Shown piece by piece: positions 44,455-53,546 of a DNA stretch of 64,000 nucleotides. Within the stretch, counting starts at the first letter, position 1. Every line of letters starts with the position of its first letter. The position numbers and the translations under genes were made by a program. Source of the stretch: Spiroplasma_E ixodetis_B (GTDB lineage Bacteria; Bacillota_I; Bacilli_A; Mycoplasmatales; VBWQ01). The DNA is taken from NCBI RefSeq assembly GCF_040369795.1, contig NZ_AP028955.1, positions 868,001-932,000 of the forward strand, written 5' to 3'. The notes below the pieces were generated by a model that was given only the letters and a program-made list of their open reading frames with translations, was not told where the DNA came from and did not search any database.

Positions 44455-44637
44455 ATGTCAAAAATTTTTATTTCATATCATCATTTAAGAGAACAAAAAG
44501 CAAAGGATAAATTATCAGAATTAATTTTGGAATGTTATGGATAATATTTTGAAGTGAAAGACGTATCTGTAAAACTAGATGATATTGATCCGCAATTGCC
44601 TCCTAAAAAGATATTTAAAACTATTAGAGAAGAGTAT
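44455..44637 (+). pseudogene. TIR-like (DUF1863/ThsB-type) domain, N-terminal fragment
   Basis: Starts MSKIFISYHHLREQKAKDKL after AGAGGTTAA. Then a TAA at 44542-44544, and in the same frame YFEVKDVSVKLDDIDPQLPP and IFKTIREEY up to the IS5 end. The pattern K-I-FISYHH, then F-D-x-SV, D-I and I-R-E-EY fits the MTH538 TIR-like family, members of which occur in antiphage systems such as Thoeris. Only about 60 codons survive and one is a stop. The assignment is from recalled family pattern; function in this organism cannot be inferred. Confidence 0.6.
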
Positions 44638-45783
44638 AGACATATTCCGTAAATAAATTTAATCAATTGTCAATAATAATATTTATAAATTTTTTAGTGT
44701 TAATAATTATAGAAGTTAATATTTTTAAAAAAATACTTTAAAAATAAATTTATATTTCAAACACAAAAATTGTTAATATTATTTTTATATTAACTTAATA
44801 AAAATTTAAATTTTTAAAAAAATATTTTTAATATTTTTTTATTTTAATGGTTTTGTTTTATTAAAAATTTCACAAAGTAAGTTAAATCTTAAGTACATAA
44901 GTCTAAATATACTTTTTCTACATTTATTTATTAAAATTTTGAATCTTTTTAATCAAGCAAAAACATGTTCAACTTTAATTCTAATTTTTGAAATAATTTT
45001 ATTGTAGATTTTTTCTTGTTTAGTTAATTTTTTATTTTTAGTTTTTTTAATTGGTAATATAGTATTTTTATAAATATTTTGTATTCCTTGATATCCCAAA
45101 TCACCAATAATTATTGTTTTTTCTGAAAATTCAAGATTTGAATTTTTTAATATTTGAAAATCATGTACTTTTACATTATCAACAAAAATATCAACAATTT
45201 TTTTATTAAAAAAGTCATATATAATTTGAAATTTTATAGAAAACATTCAACTTTTACCAGAAAAATATTCTAACTGTAGTTTTTTTTAGTTGGTCTTTCA
45301 ATTTCAGTTGAATCAATTAAATAAAATTGAAATTCATTTAAATCTTCTTGTTTTTTCTCAATTTTTGATTTATATTTTGTTTTTAAAAACTGATAATCTT
45401 TGTCATCACTAAGCTTATTTTCTACTCAAGTAATATTTCGAAAACAACTTGATGCACTCATTTTATATTTAATACTCATTTGGAAAAAATTATAATATTC
45501 TTTTCAGTATAATAAAGTCATCATCAATCTTTCTTCAACTGAAATTTTATATTTTCTACCTTTAGTTTTTTTTAAATTTTATATTTCAATTAATTTTGTT
45601 AACATTTCATCAAAATGAAAACATTTTATACCAAAATATCTATAAAATTGTTTATTTTTTAATTTTTTTAAATTTTCAAAATTCATTTTTATCAACACCT
45701 TATTAATTTATTAATAAAGAAATTATAAAATAAATTTTAAATTATTAATTGACTTTTAAAAAATTTATTTACGGAATATTTCT
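44638..45783 (-). mobile_element. IS5-like element, complete in outline
   Basis: Both terminal repeats are present (5' end with one change, GGAATATTTCT). The flanks TAT and AAT do not match, so either point change or rearrangement followed insertion. It truncates the TIR-like gene. Confidence 0.87.
44839..45686 (-). pseudogene. IS5-family transposase with nonsense codon
   Basis: The A8 slippery site (A AAA AAC) is kept at about 45287. Codon GAA is changed to TAA near 45583 (IEI* in place of IEIENLKK), and a 9-base in-frame repeat is lost (TEIERP instead of TEIEIERP). The second frame is open (45246-44839) with IIIGDLGYQG and VEHVFAWLK. Confidence 0.82.
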
Positions 45784-45865
45784 AATGAATCTACTACATA
45801 AGAATTTAATTAAAATTCATAATTTCTAATTTTAATTTTTTCCTTTTAGATTTATTTGTTCTCCT

Positions 45866-46102
45866 TTAATTTTCTAATTTTTTAATTGTTACTTTAATTC
45901 AACCTTGATAAACATCATTATCACCAACTATTAATGCAACATTGCTTTCTGGGTCAGAAACAATTATGTGTTTTGATTTAACATTTGGGTATTGTCTTAA
46001 AATAATTGCTCTAATATCATTACTTGTATGAATTGCTTTTGGAAATGGTGATAATATTTCAATTTCATCTTTATTTTCAAATAAAGTAGGTAATATTATC
46101 AT
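45866..46102 (-). CDS. Small protein of the phage-like gene group
   Basis: 78 residues: MIILPTLFENKDEIEILSPF ... HIIVSDPESNVALIVGDNDVYQGWIKVTIKKLEN, one TGA-coded Trp. Its ATG overlaps the stop of the preceding gene as TAATG, a coupling typical of compact phage operons. Last gene of the minus-strand group before IS5. Function unknown. Confidence 0.6.
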
Positions 46103-46446
46103 TAATCAAAGTATCCTTCATTAATATAAATCTGAAGATTAAATAAAACACTTTCTTTTCCTGATTTAAATGAATCACTAGAATTAGATTCTTTATTTTC
46201 TTTTAGAGTTGTTATAATAAAATTAATTAATTTTTCCTTATTAATACAATTTTTATGCCTTGATTTATTAATTTCATCAACTTTAATTCTATGTTCTTTA
46301 CAATATGCTCTACAATATTTATCAAATTGCTCATCTGTCATATTTTCACATTGTCTTTGTCTTTGTTCATTTTTAATTTCATCATAATGTGGTTCATGAA
46401 TAAATTTTTCAAATGTTATTGTTTCAGTTCATGTACATCTATTCAT
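46102..46446 (-). CDS. Small Cys/Lys-rich protein of the phage-like gene group
   Basis: 114 residues from MNRCTWTETITFEKFIHEPH after AAGGAGAAT. QRQCENMTDEQFDKYCRAYC follows, with several Cys and His spread through the first 70 residues, which might bind a metal, and an acidic Ser-rich end. One-base overlap with the next gene. No family recognised. Confidence 0.6.
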
Positions 46447-46469
46447 TACTTATTCTCCTTATTTTTAAT

Positions 46470-46580
46470 TTAATTAGCAATTTCACTTAATATTTTTAAT
46501 ACCTTATATTCATTTTTTAATTCTTTAATAATAAATATTAAAAATATTATTAGTGTTATGCTTGTTATTAACATTGGCAT
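46470..46580 (-). CDS. Tiny single-helix membrane protein
   Basis: 36 residues: MPMLITSITLIIFLIFIIKE then a charged tail (LKNEYKVLKILSEIAN). One membrane helix followed by a possible coiled coil. It sits inside the phage-like group between two genes in the same direction. Very short, so it may not be a gene; a start at 46574 is also possible. Confidence 0.4.
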   Translation of the reverse strand: MPMLITSITLIIFLIFIIKELKNEYKVLKILSEIAN

Positions 46581-46610
46581 TATTAATAAAATTTTTCATA
46601 ATATATTTTT

Positions 46611-46904
46611 TTACTCTTTTCATTTTTTAAATCATTTAACATTTATTGAACAAAATGCACGATTTTTAGGAATGTTTAAAGTATTAAAGATTTGACCAGT
46701 TACTATAATTTCATCATTTTTGTTTAATAAAATACATCGTTTATAAAATTTTGGGTTATTAAAAATTAAAGTAACATAGTTTAATCCATTTCATTGACCT
46801 CTAACACTATAATATAATTCTTTATTACCTTTTTCGTAATATTTTGATTCAATAGCATTACTTAGTTTTACTGTTAATTTCACATAATTGGATTTATCTT
46901 TCAT
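46611..46904 (-). CDS. Possible ssDNA-binding (OB-fold) protein
   Basis: 97 residues from MKDKSNYVKLTVKLSNAIES after AAGGAATT. The pattern of short beta strands (YVKLTVKL, LYYSVRGQWNGLNYVTLIF, DEIIVTGQIFN) ending in an aromatic, basic tail (WFKKWKE) suggests an OB fold. Its place 12 bases after a RuvC-like gene fits a replication/recombination module. This is inference; no SSB signature is decisive and the acidic C-terminal tip of cellular SSB is absent. Confidence 0.45.
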
Positions 46905-46916
46905 TTTTATAATTCC

Positions 46917-47327
46917 TTATAATTGGGTTTGCTTATACGCATCTTGTTCATGTTTTGTTAATTTTATATTTCCTTGATAATTTGGTATTTTATCTTTATT
47001 TTTTGGATGGTTTTCTTGATAATCTCAATTCATAATATCTTGTACTAATACCATTAATGCACCAATAATTTTAGGTGTTGCTAAGGGATTGGTTAATAAT
47101 TGTTTTGGGTTTAAATAAAAATTTTCTACACTTACTAATAATTTTTTATTATTTAAAAATTTCTTAAAATATTTTAATTTTTCTTTATAAATATTTTTAC
47201 ATTCTAAAATAGTTTTTGCTTGGAATGTTTCATGAAAAATAATATTATTAGTTTCATTTGAATATATAACAATTCCATTATTGCCAATACCAGCTGGGTC
47301 GATACCAATCTTTATTTCATATTGCAT
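46917..47327 (-). CDS. RuvC-like Holliday junction resolvase
   Basis: 136 residues. KIGIDPAGIGNNGIVIYSNE is the RNase H-fold beta-hairpin with the first catalytic Asp, as in RuvC (xGIDPGxxxxGxxV). LLVSVENFYL supplies a central Glu on the expected strand, and KHEQDAYKQ near the C-terminus has acidic residues of the final helix (D-A in place of H-xx-D-A). It is shorter than cellular RuvC (about 170), as in phage versions. Start overlaps the region of the upstream gene's stop. Such enzymes resolve branched DNA in phage replication. Confidence 0.7.
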
Positions 47328-47329
47328 TA

Positions 47330-47525
47330 TTAATCAAATTCTCCATTTTTAATTTCATCTCTTAATTTAATAATAAATAAGAATGGAGTTAAACCTTGTG
47401 TATCACCAATATAAAAGGTTTCATAATCAAGTATTCTATTAATTATTTTTTCTTTATATTCATTAATTACTTCTTTTTTAAAATCTTCTCTTAATTTTTC
47501 TATATTATTTAAATGTTCTTTTATT
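47330..47525 (-). pseudogene. Phage-like gene, N-terminus removed by IS5
   Basis: The surviving part reads KEHLNNIEKLREDFKKEVIN ... RILDYETFYIGDTQGLTPFLFIIKLRDEIKNGEFD, ending two bases before the RuvC-like start. An ATG in the IS5 end at 47560 keeps the frame open, so a chimeric 76-residue product is possible. Helical, lysine/glutamate rich, not recognised. Confidence 0.5.
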
Positions 47526-47849
47526 AGACATATTCCGTAAATAAATTTTTTAAAAGTCAATTAATAATTTAAAATTTATTTTATAATTTCTTTATTAATA
47601 AATTAATAAGGTGTTGATAAAAATGAATTTTGAAAATTTAAAAAAATTAAAAAATGAACAATTTTATAGATATTTTGGTATAAAACGTTTTCATTTTGAT
47701 GAAATGTTAACAAAATTAATTGAAATAGAAAATTTAAAAAAAACTAAAGGTAGAAAATATAAACTTTCAGTTGAAGAAAGATTGATGATGACTTTAGTAT
47801 ACTGAAAAGAATATTATACTTTTTTCCAAATGAGTATTAAATATAAAAT
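47526..47849 (+). mobile_element. IS5-like 5' fragment
   Basis: 5' terminal repeat and the start of the transposase (MNFENLKKLKNEQFYRYFGI to MSIKYK), cut by another IS5 end in reverse orientation at an AAT site. Confidence 0.87.
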
Positions 47850-48083
47850 AGACATATTCCGTAAATAAATTTAATCAATTGTCAATAATAATATTTATAA
47901 ATTTTTTAGTGTTAATAATTATAGAAGTTAATATTTTTAAAAAAATACTTTAAAAATAAATTTATATTTCAAACACAAAAATTGTTAATATTATTTTTAT
48001 ATTAACTTGATAAAAATTTAAATTTTTAAAAAAATATTTTTAATATTTTTTTATTTTAATTGTTTTGTTTTATTAATAATTTC
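47850..48083 (-). mobile_element. IS5-like 3'-end fragment
   Basis: AGACATATTCCGTAAATAAA and the 3' untranslated region, ending near the transposase stop where the IS3 copy begins. Confidence 0.85.
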
Positions 48084-48089
48084 TTGGTC

Positions 48090-49039
48090 TGGATGGGTTA
48101 CACTTTATTGGACACTAATTACATAGACAAGTGAACAAATTAGTTAAAAGAAAGGAATTATAATTATGGACAATATTAACTCATATTCAGATGAATTTAA
48201 AAAACAAATAGTAGCTTTATATCAAAGTGGTAAGTCAGTGTCTTGTCTTGTTAAAGAGTACAATGTTACAAGAGCAGCTACTTATAATTGAATTAAGCAA
48301 TTTACTAATTCAGGCATTTTTAAAACCAAAGATAACCATTCTGTTAAAGAAAATTAATTAATTAAATTAAGAAAAGAATTAAAACAGTTACGAATGGAAA
48401 ATGATATTTTAAAGCAAGCAGCACTAATAATAGGCAGAAAATAGAAATTATTACTAAAAATAAAGTTAAATATAAAATTCGTACAATGTGTCGTTTTTTA
48501 AAAATCTCTAAATCAACATATTATTTTAATTTCAAAAAAAGAAGATAAAATTCAAAATAATATGTATGATGAAGCTGTTATTAGTGCTTTTAAAGAAAAT
48601 AAAGAAGCTTATGGAACAAGAAGATTAAAAGTTGTTCTAAAAGAAAAGAAAATTAATTTATCAAGACGAAAAATTAAAAAAATTATGAATAAACATAATT
48701 TAATATCAAAATACACTAAATTATCATACAAAAATTATCATAATAAAGTCAATTATAGTCAAATTACTAATCTTGTTAATAGAGGCTTTAATAATAGGCT
48801 TAAAAATGAAGTTATTGTTAGTGATTTAACTTATGTTCAAGTTAATGATAAATGAAACTATATTTGCTTATTAATCGACCTGTACAATCGCGAAATTATT
48901 GGACATAGTGTAGGTACTAAAAAAGATGCATCATTAGTATATCAAGCATTTATGCGCTCAAATCGTTGTTTAAAAAATATTCAAATATTTCATAGCGATC
49001 GCGGTAATGAATTTAATAATAAAACTATTGATAAACTTT
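48090..49039 (+). mobile_element. IS3-family element, 3' end missing
   Basis: Left end TGGATGGGTTACACTTTA, then orfA and two thirds of orfB, cut by IS5 at 49040. Confidence 0.87.
48166..49039 (+). pseudogene. IS3-family transposase orfA and orfB, broken
   Basis: orfA: MDNINSYSDEFKKQIVALYQ (HTH_Tnp_1), TAA at about codon 64, then the leucine-zipper part LRKELKQLRMENDILKQAAL. orfB: frameshift in an A run near 48537, then MYDEAVISAFKENKEAYGTRRLKV (HTH_21), VSDLTYVQVNDKW (Asp) and IFHSDRGNEF (Asp). The catalytic Glu region is lost at the IS5 junction. Confidence 0.83.
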
Positions 49040-50191
49040 AGACATATTCCGTAAATAAATTTTTTAAAAGTCAATTAATAATTTAAAATTTATTTTATAA
49101 TTTCTTTATTAATAAATTAATAAGGTGTTGATAAAAATGAATTTTGAAAATTTAAAAAAATTAAAAAATGAACAATTTTATAGATATTTTGGTATAAAAC
49201 GTTTTCATTTTGATGAAATGTTAACAAAATTAATTGAAATAGAAAATTTAAAAAAACTAAAGGTAGAAAATATAAACTTTCAGTTGAAGAAAGATTGATG
49301 ATGACTTTAGTATACTGAAAAGAATATTATACTTTTTTCCAAATGAGTATTAAATATAAAATGAGTGCATAAAGTTGTTTTCGAAATATTACTTGAGTAG
49401 AAAATAAACTTAGTGATGACAAAGATTATCAGTTTTTAAAAACAAAATATAAATCAAAAATTGATAAAAAACAAGAAGATTTAAATGAATTTCAATTGTA
49501 TTTAATTGATTCAACTGAAATTGAAATTGAAAGACCAACTAAAAAAAACTACAGTTAGAATATTTTTCTGGTAAAAGTTGAATGTTTTCTATAAAATTTC
49601 AAATTATATATGACTTTTTTTAATAAAAAAATTGTTGATATTTTCGCTGATAATGGAAAAGTACATGATTTTCAAATATTAAAAAATTCAAATCTTGAAT
49701 TTTCAGAAAAAACAATAATTATTGGTGATTTGGGATATCAAGGAATACAAAATATTTATAAAAATACTATATTACCAATTAAAAAAACTAAAAATAAAAA
49801 ATTAACTAAACAAGAAAAAATCTACAATAAAATTATTTCAAAAATTAGAATTAAAGTTGAACATGTTTTTGCTTGATTAAAAAGATTCAAAATTTTAATA
49901 AATAAATGTAGAAAAAGTATATTTAGACTTATGTACTTAAGATTTAACTTACTTTGTGAAATTTTTAATAAAACAAAACCATTAAAATAAAAAAATATTA
50001 AAAATATTTTTTTAAAAATTTAAATTTTTATCAAGTTAATATAAAAATAATATTAACAATTTTTGTGTTTGAAATATAAATTTATTTTTAAAGTATTTTT
50101 TTAAAAATATTAACTTCTATAATTATTAACACTAAAAAATTTATAAATATTATTATTGACAATTGATTAAATTTATTTACGGAATATGTCT
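49040..50191 (+). mobile_element. IS5-like element, complete, mismatched flanks
   Basis: 1152 bp with both terminal repeats. The left flank is IS3 orfB and the right flank is mid-IS256, with no shared 3-bp duplication, so sequence has been lost or exchanged beside it. Confidence 0.9.
49137..49990 (+). pseudogene. IS5-family transposase, multiple lesions
   Basis: An A-run loss near 49253 (NLKKLKVENIN), TAA at about 49370 (SA*SC) and an extra T near 49612. The A8 slippery site is kept at 49541-49548. The catalytic half from 49610 is open. Confidence 0.82.
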
Positions 50192-51113
50192 AATATATGC
50201 CAAAGGCATGACTTTATCAGATATTAGAATGCAGTTACAAGAGTTATATCATGGTTCTGATATTAGCGAAATTGTTATTAGTCAAATTACTGATGATGTT
50301 ATTGATGATGTTAAAGCATGACAAAATCGGCCATTAGAAAGTTTTTATCCGATTGTTTATTTTGATTGTATAGTAGTTAAAGTACGACAAGATAAACGCA
50401 TTATTAACAAATCAGTTTATATAGCACTAGGAGTTGATTTAGAAGGTAAAAAAGATGTTTTAGGTTTATGAATTAGTGAAAATGAAGGTTCTAAGTTTTG
50501 ATTATCTAATTTCACAGAAATGAAAAATCGAGGCTTAAATGATATTCTTATTGCTTGTAGTGACAATTTAACAGGAATGTCAGAAGCAATACAATCAGTT
50601 TATCCTAAAACCGAACATCAATTATGCATAGTTCATCAAATTAGAAATAGTTTAAAATATGTTTCATACAAACATAGAAAATCACTAGTTACAGATTTAA
50701 AACCAATTTATAGTGCATGTAGCGAAGAACAAGCAATGCAAGCTTTAGAATCTTTTGAAAGTAAATGAAATAAACAATATCCTCGAATTGCTAAATCATG
50801 ATATAAAAATTGAGATAATTTAATGGTTTTTATTAGTTATCCTGCAGAAATCAAAAGAGTGATTTATACAACAAACGCTATTTAATCTGTTAATAGTTAA
50901 TTACGAAAAGTTATTAGAAATAAAAAAGTTTTTCCAAATGATATGGCAGTTTTTAAAATATTTTACTTAGCAATTGAAAATATAACAAAAAAATGAACAA
51001 TGCCCATTCAAAATTGAAATACAGCAATTGCTCATTTTATGATAAAATTTGAAGATAGAATTAATCTAAACTAGTAACTTTGTAAAAAGATACACAGATT
51101 TTTAAAAAGCCTC
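50192..51113 (+). mobile_element. IS256-family element, 5' third missing
   Basis: Begins inside the transposase (YAKGMTLSDIRMQL) and ends with the right end AAAAAGCCTC. The coding part has both Asp motifs, but TAA replaces the catalytic Glu codon (NAI*SVNS at 50882-50884) and a second TAA replaces Gln three codons on. Confidence 0.85.
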
Positions 51114-51169
51114 TTTATTTTTAATTTATTTTATTAATTTTAATTAAGTATTGATGAAATTAGCATTTA

Positions 51170-52181
51170 TAGCTAACTAAAGTAATGTTTACTTATAAAT
51201 AATGTAAAATAATAATATGTAATTTAAACAGTTTTTGAATTTAAAAGTACAATTCAGCAATATTTAAAATAGATTAGGAAGATTAAATTATGCCAAAACC
51301 ATACAGTGAAGAATTACGAAGAAAAGTAATAGAAGCCTACGAAAGTAAAAAAATGAAAATTAAAGAAATTTGTAAAGTGTTCAATATTACTAGAAAGACT
51401 TTATTCTTATGAAGAAAAAGAAAAAAAGAAACTGGGCATATAAAACCAATTTTGAATTATCAAAAAGAACATAGCCACAAAATAAAGGATTTAGATGAAT
51501 TAAAAAATTATTTTGCACTAAATAAAGATGTTACAGTTCAAAAAGTGATTGAAAAATTTGGTGATATGACTAAAGAAACAGTTTATAACTATTTCAAAAA
51601 ACTAAATTATACATATAAAAAAAACTTTTTTATATGAACAAAGAGATAAAAATAAACAAGAAGATTTTTTAAAAGAAATAGCTAAAATAATGAATTAAGA
51701 TTTAGTATATATTGATGAATCTGGAATTGATGATAATGAATTTTATAAATATGGTTGATCTGAAAAAGGTAAAAGATTATTTGATAATAAACCCGCATAT
51801 AAAATAAAAAGAATGAGTATAATTGGTTCACTAAATAAAGGTAAATTAAAAGCCCTATGAGCATTTGAAGGACATTGCAACAGTAAAATTTTTGAATCAT
51901 ATTTAAAAAATATACTAATTCCAGTATTAAATCGTGGACAAATTATAGTTTTAGATAATGCAACGTTTCATAAATCTAAATTAGCACAACAATTAATTGA
52001 AAATGCTGGATGCAAACTATTATTTCTTCCACCATATTCACCTAATTTAAATCCAATTGAACATTTTTGATTTGCTATAAAACATAATATAAGAAAAATA
52101 TTACCAAATTATTGACCAAATATTAAAAAAGCGATTGATTTTGTTTTTCAAGATATGAGTAAACATTACTTTAGTTAGATA
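51170..52181 (+). mobile_element. IS630-family element, complete (1012 bp)
   Basis: Inverted ends (right end altered to TAGTTAGATA), TA on both sides (51168 and 52182). Its right end lies 79 bases before the -35 box of the rplJ promoter. Confidence 0.9.
51290..52178 (+). pseudogene. IS630-family transposase, frameshift and nonsense
   Basis: MPKPYSEELRRKVIEAYESK to FKKLNYTYKK, then an A8 run (needs A7) near 51617-51624, and TAA at IMN*DLVYIDESGI. SPNLNPIEHFW is intact. Confidence 0.85.
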
Positions 52182-52260
52182 TATGTTATTAAAAATAGTT
52201 TTTTATATCTTAAAAGATATATAATAAAAAATTATTTATTTAATCTTTTGTAAATTTTTC

Positions 52261-52289
52261 TTGATTTTAATATATATATATCATATAAT
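52261..52289 (+). promoter_or_regulatory. Promoter of rplJ-rplL
   Basis: TTGATT (52261-52266), 17-base spacer, TATAAT (52284-52289). This is the best consensus promoter in the window, just ahead of the L10 leader. Confidence 0.75.
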
Positions 52290-52295
52290 ATAAAA

Positions 52296-52450
52296 GCTAG
52301 AATAAGCCAAAGACAGCAACGGACTTTTGTCTTAATTATGTTGCTCAGGTAATTTCCGTCATTATATATGCATGTGATTTACTCGGTTTTGCTCCGAGTT
52401 TTATTTACTACTTATTGCTAGTTATTTCAGAATAATAAGGAGGTGTACTT
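52296..52450 (+). ncRNA. Ribosomal protein L10 leader
   Basis: The transcript leader holds GCCAAAGACAGCAACGGAC and a partner strand further on, resembling the L10 leader that L10(L12)4 binds to control its own operon. It ends with the hairpin ACTCGG/CCGAGT (52381-52399) followed by TTTTATTT, which could act as an attenuator. Then AAGGAGGTG and rplJ. Confidence 0.75.
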
Positions 52451-52942
52451 ATGCGCCCAGCAATGGTTGAAAAACAAAAAACTATTGATTTAATTGCTAA
52501 GCAAATTAATGATTCAAAAACAACAATTGTTGTACAATATCAAGGTATGAATGTTGAAGAAATTAGTTCTTTACGTAAGGAATTAAGAACTAAAGGTGCA
52601 ACATTCACTATTTATAAGAATAACTTAGTTGCTCGTGCTTTAAAAAAAGAATATTCATCGCTTGAAAGTAGTTTAGTTGGCCCAAATGGTTTTATCTTTG
52701 GATTTGAAAACGAGTTAGAAACAGCTAAAATAGTTTCTAATTATGCTAAAATTAATAAATTATTAGTATTAAGAGGTGGTATTTTCGAAGGGAAAGTTAT
52801 TGACCAAAGTGAGTTACAAAAAATAGCTTCATTACCATCAAAATTAGAATTAATTTCAATGTTAGCTTCTTTTTTACAAGCGCCAGTTCGCAATTTGGCT
52901 TTAGCAATTAAAGCAGTAGCCCAAAAAAAAGAAAACGCATAA
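52451..52942 (+). CDS. rplJ: Ribosomal protein uL10
   Basis: 163 residues, MRPAMVEKQKTIDLIAKQIN. Family patterns include VQYQGMNVEEISSLRKELR, YKNNLVARAL and SLVGPNGFIF, with the C-terminal helix (residues about 135-163) that carries L7/L12 dimers. The ribosome binding site AAGGAGGTG is strong. First gene after the L10 leader; forms the ribosomal stalk base. Confidence 0.96.
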   Translation: MRPAMVEKQKTIDLIAKQINDSKTTIVVQYQGMNVEEISSLRKELRTKGATFTIYKNNLVARALKKEYSSLESSLVGPNGFIFGFENELETAKIVSNYAKINKLLVLRGGIFEGKVIDQSELQKIASLPSKLELISMLASFLQAPVRNLALAIKAVAQKKENA

Positions 52943-52983
52943 TTAACACTTATTAAATAAAAAAATATATGGAGGAAAAAATA

Positions 52984-53364
52984 ATGGAAAATATTACAAA
53001 TAAACAAATTATTGAACATGTTAAAACAATGACAGCAGTTCAATTAAAAGAATTAGTTGAATTAATTGAAACAACTTTTGGAGTAACTGCTGCAGGTGCT
53101 TCTGCACCAGCAGCAGTTAAAGAAGAAGCGACAAAACCATCAACAGTTTCTGTAATCTTAAAAGAAGTAGGAGACAAAAAAGTTGATGTTATTAAAGCAG
53201 TTAAAGCAATTGTTGGTGGTACAATGTCTTTAATGGACGCTAAAAAAATGGTTGATGCAGTAGCGACAGGACCACAAAAGATTTTAGAAAATATTGATAC
53301 AGCAAAAGCAACAGAACACGAATCAATGTTAAAAGCCGTTGGTGCTATTGTTGAAGTTAAGTAG
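52984..53364 (+). CDS. rplL: Ribosomal protein bL12 (L7/L12)
   Basis: 126 residues from MENITNKQIIEHVKTMTAVQ after TGGAGG. The N-terminal dimer helix, an Ala-rich hinge (AAGASAPAAVKEE) and the C-terminal domain (VSVILKEVGDKKVDVIKAVK, then LMDAKKMVDA) are all in place. An upstream in-frame ATG at 52969 overlaps the ribosome binding site and is not favoured. Recruits translation factors to the ribosome. Confidence 0.96.
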   Translation: MENITNKQIIEHVKTMTAVQLKELVELIETTFGVTAAGASAPAAVKEEATKPSTVSVILKEVGDKKVDVIKAVKAIVGGTMSLMDAKKMVDAVATGPQKILENIDTAKATEHESMLKAVGAIVEVK

Positions 53365-53387
53365 TTCAAATATTAAAAATTTATATG

Positions 53388-53415
53388 AAAACCAGTTTTA
53401 ATTAATACTGGTTTT
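53388..53415 (+). terminator. Terminator after rplL
   Basis: AAAACCAGT, loop, ACTGGTTTT followed by CTGTTTG. Separates rplJ-rplL from rpoBC. Confidence 0.8.
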
Positions 53416-53546
53416 CTGTTTGTTATTTAACTAAAAATTATCAACTTAAAACTTAATATTTTATCAAACTAATTAGTAAATTAATACTAATTAACTGAAA
53501 TCAAATTATTTTATTTTAATAAATTTTTAAAATTGGAGATGAACCA

